Of a DNA stretch of 12,566 bases, positions 1-6,911 are shown piece after piece (within the stretch, counting starts at the first letter, position 1; each line of letters opens with the position of its first letter). Where the stretch lies: the NCBI GenBank assembly GCA_029882015.1, contig JAOULM010000019.1:1-12566 (forward strand), written 5' to 3'. Source of the stretch: Candidatus Nomurabacteria bacterium. Its GTDB lineage: Bacteria; Patescibacteriota; Minisyncoccia; Phycocordibacterales; UBA1006. The position numbers and the translations under genes are program-made. Below the pieces are notes generated by a model. The model ran no database searches and was not told the DNA's origin. It saw only the letters and a program-made list of their open reading frames with translations.

Positions 1-1
1 T

Positions 2-97
2 GTATTGATAGCCAAAGGCGAAGGCAAGAGCAAACAAGAAGCCCAACAAGATGCCGCAACCAAAGCTCTAACAAAAAAAGGCTGGGCAAAAAAATAG
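2..97 (+). CDS. rnc: Ribonuclease III, C-terminal fragment (dsRNA-binding domain)
   Basis: The last 31 codons of a gene cut by the left edge of the window, ending in TAG. The residues IAKGEGKSKQEAQQDAATKA followed by LTKKGW match the end of a double-stranded RNA-binding domain (G-x-G-x-SKKxAEQxAAxxAL), as at the C terminus of RNase III. That enzyme cleaves double-stranded RNA during rRNA maturation and mRNA turnover. The catalytic domain lies outside the window. Identification as rnc rather than another dsRBD protein is supported by smc downstream on the same strand, since rnc-smc is a common gene order in bacteria. Here two minus-strand genes lie between the two. A strong terminator follows the stop codon within 10 bases. 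Confidence 0.8.
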   Translation, partial: VLIAKGEGKSKQEAQQDAATKALTKKGWAKK

Positions 98-103
98 CAA
101 AAT

Positions 104-137
104 AAAAACCTCGTAGCTAATCACTACGAGGTTTTTT
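104..137. terminator. Bidirectional Rho-independent terminator after rnc
   Basis: Perfect stem AACCTCGTAG / CTACGAGGTT with a 7-base loop (117-123), flanked by an A run on the left and six T on the right, so it can act on both strands. It ends rnc on the plus strand and the exported protein gene (stop at 199) on the minus strand. Confidence 0.9.
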
Positions 138-198
138 AACATCATTCAATTACTCGGGGTTCCACCTATCTATAATAAATTTAAAAGGAGGCAGGGCA

Positions 199-681
199 TT
201 ATCTACCCCCCATATACCACCTTAGAGTAGTACTTTCAATTGGGGCAAACCACCTATATATGTACTCATGATGAAAAAAAGACACACGGTTTCTAGGCAT
301 ATCTTTTTTTTGATCACCATAAAGTTTAACAAAATAAAAAAGATAAATACTCCCAGCGTCTTCAAGGGTGTATTTTTCGCAAGAATCGAGCTTCAATACC
401 TTATATTCCACCCCCAAAGCTTGTGAAATTTTGTCTTTTGTCTCCTGACTATTTCCAAAATCTTGCACTTTGTTTTTATGGATTTCTTCCAGTTCTATTT
501 CAAGGAATTTTATTTTCTTTATTTTACTCTCAACCATGAAGTAGATTTCCATGTCTGAACCATCCATATAATAGGGAATAATCTCTGCAACCGCTCTTAT
601 TCTGTCGTCTTGCTGAGCAAGAGCGGGGAACAAAAAAGTAGCAATAAATACAATAATCAACAGTGTCTTTAGTATATTCAT
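199..681 (-). CDS. Exported protein with a degenerate Nudix-like fold (hypothetical)
   Basis: 160 residues. Residues 1-22 form a signal peptide: Lys5, a hydrophobic core, then PALA|QQ as a likely signal peptidase I site. I do not recognise the mature protein as a named family. It aligns by eye with the Nudix gene next door: IIPYYMDGSDMEIYFM against IIPFLDDGTNRKIFLI near the start, SIYLFYFVKL against SLQLVFLAKI in the middle, and YRWF against YRFF near the end. The catalytic Nudix box is not intact; the segment ETKDKISQALGVE resembles its second half with the metal-binding Glu residues replaced (Q, A). I infer a secreted, probably non-catalytic paralogue of the neighbour. It has its own promoter just past the neighbour's terminator and is AT-rich. 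Function unknown. Confidence 0.7.
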   Translation of the reverse strand: MNILKTLLIIVFIATFLFPALAQQDDRIRAVAEIIPYYMDGSDMEIYFMVESKIKKIKFLEIELEEIHKNKVQDFGNSQETKDKISQALGVEYKVLKLDSCEKYTLEDAGSIYLFYFVKLYGDQKKDMPRNRVSFFHHEYIYRWFAPIESTTLRWYMGGR

Positions 682-713
682 TAAAATTATTTTTTAGTTA
701 AGAACTATTCCAC

Positions 714-742
714 AGTATGAATCAAAAGACATAACGTGTCAA
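714..742 (-). promoter_or_regulatory. Sigma70-type promoter for the exported Nudix-like gene
   Basis: On the minus strand TTGACA (742-737), a 17-base spacer and CATACT (719-714). It starts immediately beyond the terminator of the upstream Nudix gene, so the two genes are transcribed separately. The predicted leader is about 25-30 bases with no clear Shine-Dalgarno sequence. Confidence 0.55.
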
Positions 743-749
743 GTAAATA

Positions 750-779
750 AAAACCCCACACTACATAGTGTGGGGTTTT
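750..779. terminator. Rho-independent terminator after the Nudix gene
   Basis: Stem AAAACCCCACACT / AGTGTGGGGTTTT with a 4-base loop (763-766). On the minus strand it follows the Nudix stop codon by about 17 bases and ends in a T-rich tract. The A/T-flanked stem could also act on the plus strand. Confidence 0.88.
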
Positions 780-796
780 AGATTGACGGTTACATG

Positions 797-1273
797 TTAC
801 ATTTTGGTTAACGCAACCTCAACCACTTTCTTTACATTTACATCTCCAATCTTTAAATCATAAAGATGGAAAAACCGGTATTCATCAAACTCATCTGTTT
901 TGAGCTCGACTGAATCCAAAAATTCATCTTCTGAACAGTTTATTTTTGCCAAAAAGACAAGCTGAAGGGATGGTGTATCATCCTCCCACTTACTTCTTGT
1001 AAATAACGGGACATCGGTATTAGAGATTTCTAGATTTTTCACTGTTTCAGAACCCATCTCCCAGCTAATTTTTTCCAGCAATAAATCTTCAGTAATCCAT
1101 TCTTCAAATTTAGAATGGATCTGCTTTTCCTCGATTTTACCACCTGGAAATTCCCATTTTCTCTTTTTTCCTGGCTTTGGAGGTTTACTAATGAGAAAAA
1201 TTTTCCTATTAGTTCCATCATCCAAAAAAGGTATTATTTTTACTGAAATGAAAAAGTTTTGATTAATTTGCAT
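797..1273 (-). CDS. Nudix-family hydrolase-like protein with a degenerate Nudix box
   Basis: 158 residues, cytosolic (no signal peptide or membrane segment), the usual size for a single Nudix domain. Nudix enzymes hydrolyse nucleoside diphosphates linked to another moiety. The region RKWEFPGGKIEE at about 38-49 is typical of the strand and turn that open the Nudix box, and YRFFHLYDL near the C terminus fits the last strand. The box itself (about 44-66) departs from G-x5-E-x7-REUxEExGU: the first Glu is Gln51, the helix EEWITEDLLL lacks the R-E pair, and the final Gly is Leu. One residue also seems deleted. An E-D pair remains. Activity is therefore doubtful; the substrate cannot be predicted. 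It has its own promoter and terminator and sits in the AT-rich insert between rnc and smc. Confidence 0.75.
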   Translation of the reverse strand: MQINQNFFISVKIIPFLDDGTNRKIFLISKPPKPGKKRKWEFPGGKIEEKQIHSKFEEWITEDLLLEKISWEMGSETVKNLEISNTDVPLFTRSKWEDDTPSLQLVFLAKINCSEDEFLDSVELKTDEFDEYRFFHLYDLKIGDVNVKKVVEVALTKM

Positions 1274-1295
1274 TTTTTTTATTTTGTTTGCGCTA

Positions 1296-1324
1296 AATAT
1301 ACATTTAATTTACATATATGTCAA
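1296..1324 (-). promoter_or_regulatory. Sigma70-type promoter for the Nudix gene
   Basis: On the minus strand TTGACA (1324-1319), a 17-base spacer and TATATT (1301-1296). The predicted transcript starts about 16 bases before the ATG at 1273, in an A-rich leader without a Shine-Dalgarno sequence. It is divergent from the smc promoter in the same 92-base gap. Confidence 0.7.
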
Positions 1325-1347
1325 GTAAGTAATAATTTTGCTTGTCG

Positions 1348-1356
1348 TGTTAAAAT
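1348..1356 (+). promoter_or_regulatory. Extended -10 promoter for smc
   Basis: TGT followed by TAAAAT fits an extended -10 element (TGn-TAnnnT). Only 9 bases separate it from the smc ATG at 1366, so the transcript would begin 2-3 bases before the start codon. No -35 box or ribosome-binding site is visible. Confidence 0.45.
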
Positions 1357-1365
1357 AAAAACACA

Positions 1366-3585
1366 ATGCTACTAAAAAAGCTGGAACTAAATGGTTTTAA
1401 ATCATTCGCCAAAAAAAGCGAGTTTTTGTTTGACGCTCCAATCACATCAATAGTCGGCCCCAATGGGTCAGGGAAGTCTAATGTGGTCGAGGCAATCCGT
1501 TTCGTTCTAGGTGAACAATCCAGCAAATCTTTGCGCAGTAAATCTGGCGCTGATTTAGTTTATGCTGGATCTGAAAAAACCCCAAAAATGAATCGTGCAT
1601 CTGTGGCTATAACTTTTGACAACAGCAAACGTGTCTTCAAATTAGACAATGCAAAAAACGAAAAAGTATCGATAGATTTTGACGAGATAACATTATCCCG
1701 CGAGGTTTTTTCCGACGGAACAAACAATTATAAAATCAACAAACACGAAGTCCGCCTCAAAGATATTCACGAAATAATAGCCGGAATAAATATTGGATCA
1801 TCAGGGCATCACATCATCAGTCAGGGTGAAGCCGACCGATTGCTAAACGCCAACGCACGCGACCGACGTGAAATGATCGAGGAAGCTTTGGGGTTAAAAC
1901 TGTACCACTATCGTATTCGTGAGTCAGAGAAAAAAATGGAAAAAACCAGTGACAATCTACGGGAGGCAGAATTGTCGCGCCGAGAAATTGCACCTCATTT
2001 AAAGTTTCTAGCCAAACAAGTAGAAAAGGGTAAACAAGCCCAAGAAATGCAAGATGAATTAATGAATTTATATTTGGTTTATTTAAAGTCTCAGGAATTA
2101 TTACTGAACACCAGCGCACACAATCTGGCTCAGAAAAAATCAGAAACAGAAAAGAACCTCGAGAGTAACGAAAAAATAATGTTAGATTTGCGTTCTAAAT
2201 TATCCGGAACAGGAGACAATCCACACGCGAATGACATAGTGCAAACAGAAAAAGAATTACGTTTTATATCTAACACAAAACAAGATATCTCTCACAAGCG
2301 CGGACGAATCGAGGGTATGATAGAATTTGCTAAACGGCAAACAGGATCACAAAAAACTGCGGCTATTAGCGTTGCCATCGATGAAATCAAACATCTATCA
2401 CAATCAATAGACAGCATTATTAATGATGCCTTGGCGGATGGAACCGTTACTGTATCCCAGAATGCCTTGAATGAAATCAAAACGATGATGTCAGGGTTTG
2501 TTGCAGCTCATAATAAAAACAACGAACCCAAACCAGTACAAACTGATACCAGCGATCTAGAGTCTGAACTTACGGCTATTACGGGGCAATTAGGCAGCCT
2601 CGAAGATCAGGAATCAAAGCTACGAGAACAACTGACTGATCTACAAGCCCAGGTCGCCCAGGCTCAATCAGCAGGGCAGGGAGCCGAAGATGCGCTGATA
2701 GCGACGTCAGAATCCATTGCTACAGCTCGTGCCAATATCGCGCGCGTTGATGAGCAACTACAGGATCTGGGTCGTCAAAAAGAGCTGTTTTTTGAAGACA
2801 AAGAAGAGGGAAAGGCTATTGTGGGATCTGCCCTGGATGCATACAAAAATGCAGATATCTCTACAGACAGCGTAACCGAACAATCTCAACGAGAGCTCCG
2901 AACCAAGCTGGAACGAACTAAAATTAAACTTGAAGAACTAGGTGGTGGAGTAAATCAGGACATCATTGATGAACACGAACAAACAAAAACCCGTGATGAA
3001 TTTCTGGCACGAGAAATCGAAGACCTGTCACAAAGCGCCCAAAAACTGAGCGATATTATCGAAAGCCTAAAAGCAGAACTACACAAAGAATTTGCTGGTG
3101 GAATCACAAAAATAAATACAGAATTTCAAAACTTTTTCCAGACAATGTTCGGTGGGGGAAAGGCAAAATTATCTATCGTAGATATTATTTCTCGCAGGCG
3201 TAATGACGAAGCAGAAGAACACGAAGTAGAACAGGGAATCGATATTGCAGTTTCATTGCCTCGCAAGAAAATTACAGACATCGACATGCTTTCTGGTGGG
3301 GAACGCTCGTTGACTTCTATTGCTCTATTGTTCGCACTATCGCAGGTAAACCCACCGCCATTTTTGGTGCTGGATGAAACAGATGCCGCGTTGGACGAGG
3401 CAAACAGCCAAAAATACAGCAGCATGATAAAACAATTGTCAGCGTTTTCTCAGTTGATTGTTGTTACGCACAACCGCGAAACTATGTCATGTGCCGATAT
3501 TTTGTACGGGGTAACCCTAGGGCGCGAAGGATATTCAAAACTGTTATCAGTAAAATTCGACGAGGCTCAACAGTATGCGAAATAA
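1366..3585 (+). CDS. smc: Compact SMC chromosome-partition ATPase
   Basis: 739 residues, against roughly 1150-1200 for ordinary bacterial SMC. SMC dimers entrap DNA and organise and segregate the chromosome. The head domains are complete: Walker A GPNGSGKS at 31-38, Q-loop ISQGEAD near 151-157 followed by the RREMIEEALGL segment, the LGGGVNQDIIDEHE element near 525-538, ABC signature LSGGERS at 643-649, Walker B FLVLDETDAALDEAN at 666-680 and the switch region VVTHNRETM at 699-707. Between about 180 and 570 lie coiled-coil segments; only about 85 less coil-like residues near 310-395 could be a hinge, with no canonical SMC hinge motif and no Rad50-type CxxC hook. No frameshift is seen, so the gene is naturally short. 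It is expected to act with ScpA/ScpB or alone, in the cytosol on DNA. The start is supported by MLLKKLELNGFKSF, the usual SMC N terminus. Confidence 0.92.
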   Translation: MLLKKLELNGFKSFAKKSEFLFDAPITSIVGPNGSGKSNVVEAIRFVLGEQSSKSLRSKSGADLVYAGSEKTPKMNRASVAITFDNSKRVFKLDNAKNEKVSIDFDEITLSREVFSDGTNNYKINKHEVRLKDIHEIIAGINIGSSGHHIISQGEADRLLNANARDRREMIEEALGLKLYHYRIRESEKKMEKTSDNLREAELSRREIAPHLKFLAKQVEKGKQAQEMQDELMNLYLVYLKSQELLLNTSAHNLAQKKSETEKNLESNEKIMLDLRSKLSGTGDNPHANDIVQTEKELRFISNTKQDISHKRGRIEGMIEFAKRQTGSQKTAAISVAIDEIKHLSQSIDSIINDALADGTVTVSQNALNEIKTMMSGFVAAHNKNNEPKPVQTDTSDLESELTAITGQLGSLEDQESKLREQLTDLQAQVAQAQSAGQGAEDALIATSESIATARANIARVDEQLQDLGRQKELFFEDKEEGKAIVGSALDAYKNADISTDSVTEQSQRELRTKLERTKIKLEELGGGVNQDIIDEHEQTKTRDEFLAREIEDLSQSAQKLSDIIESLKAELHKEFAGGITKINTEFQNFFQTMFGGGKAKLSIVDIISRRRNDEAEEHEVEQGIDIAVSLPRKKITDIDMLSGGERSLTSIALLFALSQVNPPPFLVLDETDAALDEANSQKYSSMIKQLSAFSQLIVVTHNRETMSCADILYGVTLGREGYSKLLSVKFDEAQQYAK

Positions 3586-3609
3586 AAAAACCGCCGAGGC
3601 GGTTTTTTT
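3584..3609. terminator. Bidirectional terminator between smc and rpmA
   Basis: GC-rich stem CCGCC / GGCGG with a tight loop, flanked by a run of seven A on the left (3584-3590) and seven T on the right (3603-3609). It overlaps the smc stop codon and serves the convergent smc and rpmA genes. Confidence 0.92.
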
Positions 3610-3619
3610 ATTTGTGTAA

Positions 3620-3898
3620 TTATTTTGCAACTACATCTACCATTTTTCGAGCAACAATAGTGCCGTCAAAATGTTTCTTTTTCTTGTTGCTATATTTAAC
3701 AACACCTTCGACGACAGCAAAGATCGTGTGATCTTTGCCCATACCTGTATTTTCTCCGGCGATAAATTTAGTTCCACGTTGTCGGACAATGATTGCACCA
3801 GCTTTCGCAGTTTGACCATCAGCCAATTTCAGACCTAAATATTGCGGATTTGAATCCGTAAGGTTTTTTGCCGAACCACCGGCTTTTCTATGTGCCAT
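3620..3898 (-). CDS. rpmA: Large-subunit ribosomal protein bL27
   Basis: 92 residues. The start [20 protein letters not shown] and the central [10 protein letters not shown] and GKDHTIFA segments are diagnostic of bL27, whose N-terminal tail reaches toward the peptidyl transferase centre of the 50S subunit. I chose the ATG at 3898, because a longer reading from 3916 adds six residues (MSGSQS) before the conserved MAH start. There is no Firmicutes-type cleavable N-terminal extension. In many bacteria rpmA follows rplU; here it stands alone, with convergent smc on one side and a divergent gene on the other. A possible -10 (TATATT, 3930-3925) lies 26 bases upstream, without a convincing -35. Confidence 0.96.
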   Translation of the reverse strand: MAHRKAGGSAKNLTDSNPQYLGLKLADGQTAKAGAIIVRQRGTKFIAGENTGMGKDHTIFAVVEGVVKYSNKKKKHFDGTIVARKMVDVVAK

Positions 3899-3949
3899 AC
3901 TTTGCGAGCCTGACAAAAGTACCGAATATACGATTCCTAGTGCCTAAGC

Positions 3950-3958
3950 TGGTATAAT
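3950..3958 (+). promoter_or_regulatory. Extended -10 promoter, leaderless
   Basis: TGG-TATAAT is a consensus extended -10 element. Exactly six bases separate it from the ATG at 3965, so the predicted start of transcription falls on the A of the start codon and the mRNA would be leaderless. No -35 hexamer is seen at the expected place. Confidence 0.7.
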
Positions 3959-3964
3959 CTAATA

Positions 3965-4402
3965 ATGGAAAATGACCGACGTAGTATACGCAATTTAATT
4001 AAAAAAATCAAGTCCCGAACACGTCATTTCGGGTCTAACAGGCCTCGAAACCAGATATTCGTCATTATGGTCATATTCGGGGTTGCCTTGGCTTCATTCG
4101 GCGTTGGGCGCCTATCAGTGCTATCTGGGCTCAACAATGACGTTCAGATTCAATTTCCGCCGTACCTATCATCCTCTGATTCGACTATACCAATCCAAGC
4201 TGGAGCATTTTTTGCCGAAACAGGGGAGACCACTAAAAATGGGCAATTTGTCGCATCTCGTAATGGTAGCAAATATTATGCTGTTTGGTGTGGGGGAGTC
4301 AGCCGAATCAAAGAATCTAACAAAATCTATTTTAATTCGGAATCATCAGCACGCGGCGCAGGTTATGGGCCGGCGGCAAACTGCGCTGGGGTGGGGGAAT
4401 AA
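3965..4402 (+). CDS. Membrane-anchored protein with an Ada-like zinc-motif domain
   Basis: 145 residues. A basic N-terminal tail (about 1-28) precedes one membrane helix at about 31-53, predicting a cytosolic N terminus and an extracytoplasmic C terminus. After a low-complexity linker comes a small domain, about 93-143: VASRNGSKYY, WCGG (Cys109), RIKESNKIYF, then AGYGPAANCAG (Cys140). This is the pattern of the short Ada metal-binding-like domains that recur in CPR membrane proteins. Only two Cys are present, so four-Cys Zn binding as in Ada itself is not possible from this chain alone. The function is unknown; a cell-envelope role is an inference. The gene ends 4 bases before murL and may be cotranscribed with it. 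Confidence 0.75.
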   Translation: MENDRRSIRNLIKKIKSRTRHFGSNRPRNQIFVIMVIFGVALASFGVGRLSVLSGLNNDVQIQFPPYLSSSDSTIPIQAGAFFAETGETTKNGQFVASRNGSKYYAVWCGGVSRIKESNKIYFNSESSARGAGYGPAANCAGVGE

Positions 4403-4406
4403 TAAT

Positions 4407-5774
4407 ATGAAAAAATCTTTTAAACAACTTCGACTACATTATCCCGTATTTGAATACGCTTCATATGAATGGAAAATTAATCACAAAACAGGAGAAGTGC
4501 TTGTCTCTTTTGTATTCCATATTCTTGATGATAATAAAAAAATATTTCAAACATTTAAACCGACCTCAACGTTTCAACTAAGTAATCACCTGCAAAAAGA
4601 AATCAATTTAAAGTGGCTTGATATTCTTGTTTTTTCTATTGGAATGGTCGAGATGATCAGTTATTGGAAATGTACATGCTCGCCAATAATCAAAGTCACC
4701 TCTGGGGCATTATCGTGTGAGCAAGAAACCTGGTGGAAAAAATTATACTTCTTCGGGCTTCAAGAATTTCTTTACTTAAATAATATTTCAATTCTACAAG
4801 AAGAATTATTCACTTTTGATGTCTCCAGTAAAGATACCCCTTCGTTTAATATTCCTATCAAAAACACATCAGGTAATATTATTCCAATAGGTGGAGGGAA
4901 GGATTCATCTGTAACACTAAACATATTAAAGGATAATCAAGAGAATAATCTTTGTTTGATAATAAACCCCAGAGAAGCATCTCGCACCTCAGCAAAGACA
5001 GCAGGATACGATAAAAAGAAACTCCTGATTATCAATAGAAAAATTGACAAAAAACTTCTCGTTCTCAATTCTCAAGGATTTTTAAATGGCCACACACCAT
5101 TTTCTGCAATGTTAGCGTTCTATTCGATATGTGCTGCGTATCTTACGAACAATAAAAATATAGCCCTCTCCAACGAATCAAGCGCAGATGAACCAACAAT
5201 ACATGGCAGCATTATTAATCATCAATATTCCAAGAGTCTTGAATTTGAGAATGACTTTCGAGAATATGTATCTGATCACATAAGCAAAGATATTAATTAT
5301 TTCAGTTTGCTTCGTCCTTTGAATGAACTACAAATAACAAATCTATTTTCCAGAACACCTCAATATTTTAATCAATTTAAAAGTTGTAATGTTGGTAGCA
5401 AGAGCGATATATGGTGTTGTTCGTGTCCGAAATGTCTTTTTGTATATATTATGCTTGGATCATTTATTTCTCCATCTGTATTGCAAAATATTTTTGGAGA
5501 AAATTTGCTACAAAAATCAGAGCTTACAGAATATTTTGACCAACTAATCGGAGACAGACAAACAAAGCCATTTGAATGTGTTGGTACAGTTCAAGAGATA
5601 CGAGCCTCAATATCAGAAACGATAGGGAAGTGGTACAAGGGAAAACCACTTCCCTTATTATTTCAAAATTTTAAAATAACGGATTCTGATCAAAAAAAGT
5701 ATTTAGAATTACTGAAGGAAAAAGGGAACATGGAAAACATCCCAAAAGACTTATTAGCTGTCCTTGGATTCTGA
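4407..5774 (+). CDS. murL: UDP-MurNAc-L-Ala-L-Glu epimerase (MurL family)
   Basis: 455 residues, close to known MurL length. MurL, described from Xanthomonas, uses ATP to epimerise the terminal L-Glu of UDP-MurNAc-L-Ala-L-Glu to D-Glu, releasing AMP and PPi. It replaces the usual glutamate racemase route when the ligase MurD2 adds L-Glu. Evidence here: a PP-loop-like ATP motif IPIGGGKDSS at 159-168, SNESSADEPT at 255-264, HQYSKSLEFE at 272-281, a Cys cluster WCCSCPKC at 336-343 and KPFECVGT at 387-394. I recognise this set from memory of the family and have not aligned it. The start was set at 4407 because upstream codons in this frame overlap the preceding gene. A G-rich stretch 8-12 bases before the ATG could serve as a ribosome-binding site. 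GC content is near 30%, below the backbone. The TGA stop is followed in frame by a T9SS-like module. Confidence 0.75.
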   Translation: MKKSFKQLRLHYPVFEYASYEWKINHKTGEVLVSFVFHILDDNKKIFQTFKPTSTFQLSNHLQKEINLKWLDILVFSIGMVEMISYWKCTCSPIIKVTSGALSCEQETWWKKLYFFGLQEFLYLNNISILQEELFTFDVSSKDTPSFNIPIKNTSGNIIPIGGGKDSSVTLNILKDNQENNLCLIINPREASRTSAKTAGYDKKKLLIINRKIDKKLLVLNSQGFLNGHTPFSAMLAFYSICAAYLTNNKNIALSNESSADEPTIHGSIINHQYSKSLEFENDFREYVSDHISKDINYFSLLRPLNELQITNLFSRTPQYFNQFKSCNVGSKSDIWCCSCPKCLFVYIMLGSFISPSVLQNIFGENLLQKSELTEYFDQLIGDRQTKPFECVGTVQEIRASISETIGKWYKGKPLPLLFQNFKITDSDQKKYLELLKEKGNMENIPKDLLAVLGF

Positions 5775-6011
5775 AATCCAAACAAAGGTACTTTTGTTAT
5801 AAATCTTTCTAATATTTTTTCAAATAAACACACTCTCTATGTTTATGATATGGTTGGGAAACTACACTACATGCAGAACTTTAACATATCCAATGGTGAA
5901 AGATTGACCACTAAAATCAATCTCGGCAAACTGTCATCAGGTATTTATATCTTGACAATAAGAAGCGGTGATGATTTTCAAATGTCAAAACGTTTGGTGA
6001 TTCAACGATGA
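5775..6011 (+). pseudogene. Type IX secretion C-terminal sorting domain, orphan fragment
   Basis: An open stretch of 78 codons, in the murL frame and beginning directly after its TGA, ending in TGA. It starts NPNKGTFVINL, continues LYVYDMVGKL, then INLGKLSSGIYILTI and ends KRLVIQR. This is the complete pattern of the Por secretion-system type A sorting tail (NPxxGxF, VYDxxGK, LxxGIYxL, KxLVI), known from Bacteroidota proteins exported by T9SS. There is no start codon or ribosome-binding site at its beginning and no cargo domain. It would be translated only by stop-codon readthrough. The lack of frameshifts suggests a recent arrival. Its end overlaps the end of the convergent lipoprotein gene by 10 bases. 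Confidence 0.75.
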
Positions 6012-6712
6012 GAATCAATGCACTCCCTCAACACCTTGTTGCTATCACCAGTATAAAGATTTAGATATACATCTATACACTCATTTTTTTCAAGGTTTTC
6101 ATCAATACTATGAATTTTAATATCTCCATCCTTGGTTATAAAATATCTAAAAAACTGAAGGTCGTTTAACGACTCTTTATTTTCTAGAAACTCAAGGGCT
6201 TCATCAAGACTGTCAAACTGTAATTTGCCCTGTGGGTTAATTGTACGAAGCATAAGGGTGAAATATTGTTTGTTATTTTCTAATACGTAAATAATATCCT
6301 GTTCATCAAAATATTCTTTATATGTTGGCACATTCAAGTTAGGTAAATATGATGAATCTATTCTAATTGGAAATTTATCATTTAGCTGGACAGAAACCCA
6401 CTCATCAATTAAATTATAAGTAACGGTAAAATTAGCCCCTTGATTCCAGCTTACTATTTCAGCATTAATCGGTTTTAAATGCTCATCTAGGTATTCTTGA
6501 GTTAAGTCATTCTCTCTTTGTTGAAGATTTTGCCAAATATCAAAATAACTAATACACAAAGGATCTCCTGATAAGCAAGGATGACTTGTAGGTTGATTAG
6601 ATGATAAGCCTGTGATTTTTGTATTTCGCCCTACACGACAGGATATAAATAGTAAAATAGCAATCAAGAATATTACACTAAGTATTATAGTATTATTAAT
6701 ATTTTTACTCAT
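6002..6712 (-). CDS. Putative lipoprotein of unknown function
   Basis: 236 residues. A hydrophobic segment at about 8-24 ends in FISC with Cys25, a plausible lipobox, though Phe at -3 is less usual outside Bacteroidota. The mature part is acidic and hydrophilic with no second membrane segment. I recognise no family. It contains Cys46 and Cys53 near the start of the mature chain and Cys217 and Cys231 near the end, which could form disulfides outside the cell. The gene is AT-rich (about 27% GC in a sampled line), has its own near-leaderless promoter, and its TGA end overlaps the T9SS-like fragment on the other strand. The lipobox style and that neighbour raise the possibility of transfer from a Bacteroidota. 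Confidence 0.65.
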   Translation of the reverse strand: MSKNINNTIILSVIFLIAILLFISCRVGRNTKITGLSSNQPTSHPCLSGDPLCISYFDIWQNLQQRENDLTQEYLDEHLKPINAEIVSWNQGANFTVTYNLIDEWVSVQLNDKFPIRIDSSYLPNLNVPTYKEYFDEQDIIYVLENNKQYFTLMLRTINPQGKLQFDSLDEALEFLENKESLNDLQFFRYFITKDGDIKIHSIDENLEKNECIDVYLNLYTGDSNKVLRECIDSHR

Positions 6713-6719
6713 GTTTATT

Positions 6720-6728
6720 ATTGTATCA
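6720..6728 (-). promoter_or_regulatory. Extended -10 promoter for the lipoprotein gene
   Basis: Minus-strand TGA-TACAAT fits an extended -10 element. Seven bases separate it from the ATG at 6712, so the transcript would be leaderless or nearly so. The -35 position has only a weak match (TTACTT). Confidence 0.55.
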
Positions 6729-6911
6729 CAGAATTTATTTTAAAGTAATCAATCCGAAAGGAAAAAATAAATTTATATCAATTTTTGTTTAATAATTCTA
6801 TTACAAGCATTTCTATATTGTTATTCTACTTGAAGTGTAATTATAACTTCGACTGGACGTTAGGTAACGCACCAGAATAGTGTCTGCATATATAAAAAAA
6901 TAAAGATGAGT

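Noticed and set aside
3899..3916. bL27 with a six-residue extension (MSGSQS)
   Set aside because: bL27 proteins begin MAHKKAGG; the ATG at 3898 gives exactly this start.
4083..4406. A longer murL starting at 4083
   Set aside because: The extra 108 codons overlap the Ada-like gene in another frame and read as an anti-frame translation. The MurL-like sequence begins with MKKSFKQL at 4407.
5772..5774. TGA after murL read as a sense codon (code 25, glycine), joining murL to the sorting tail
   Set aside because: No long gene in the window has an internal TGA under the standard code. With glycine-TGA, many would be expected in 739-, 486- and 376-residue proteins.
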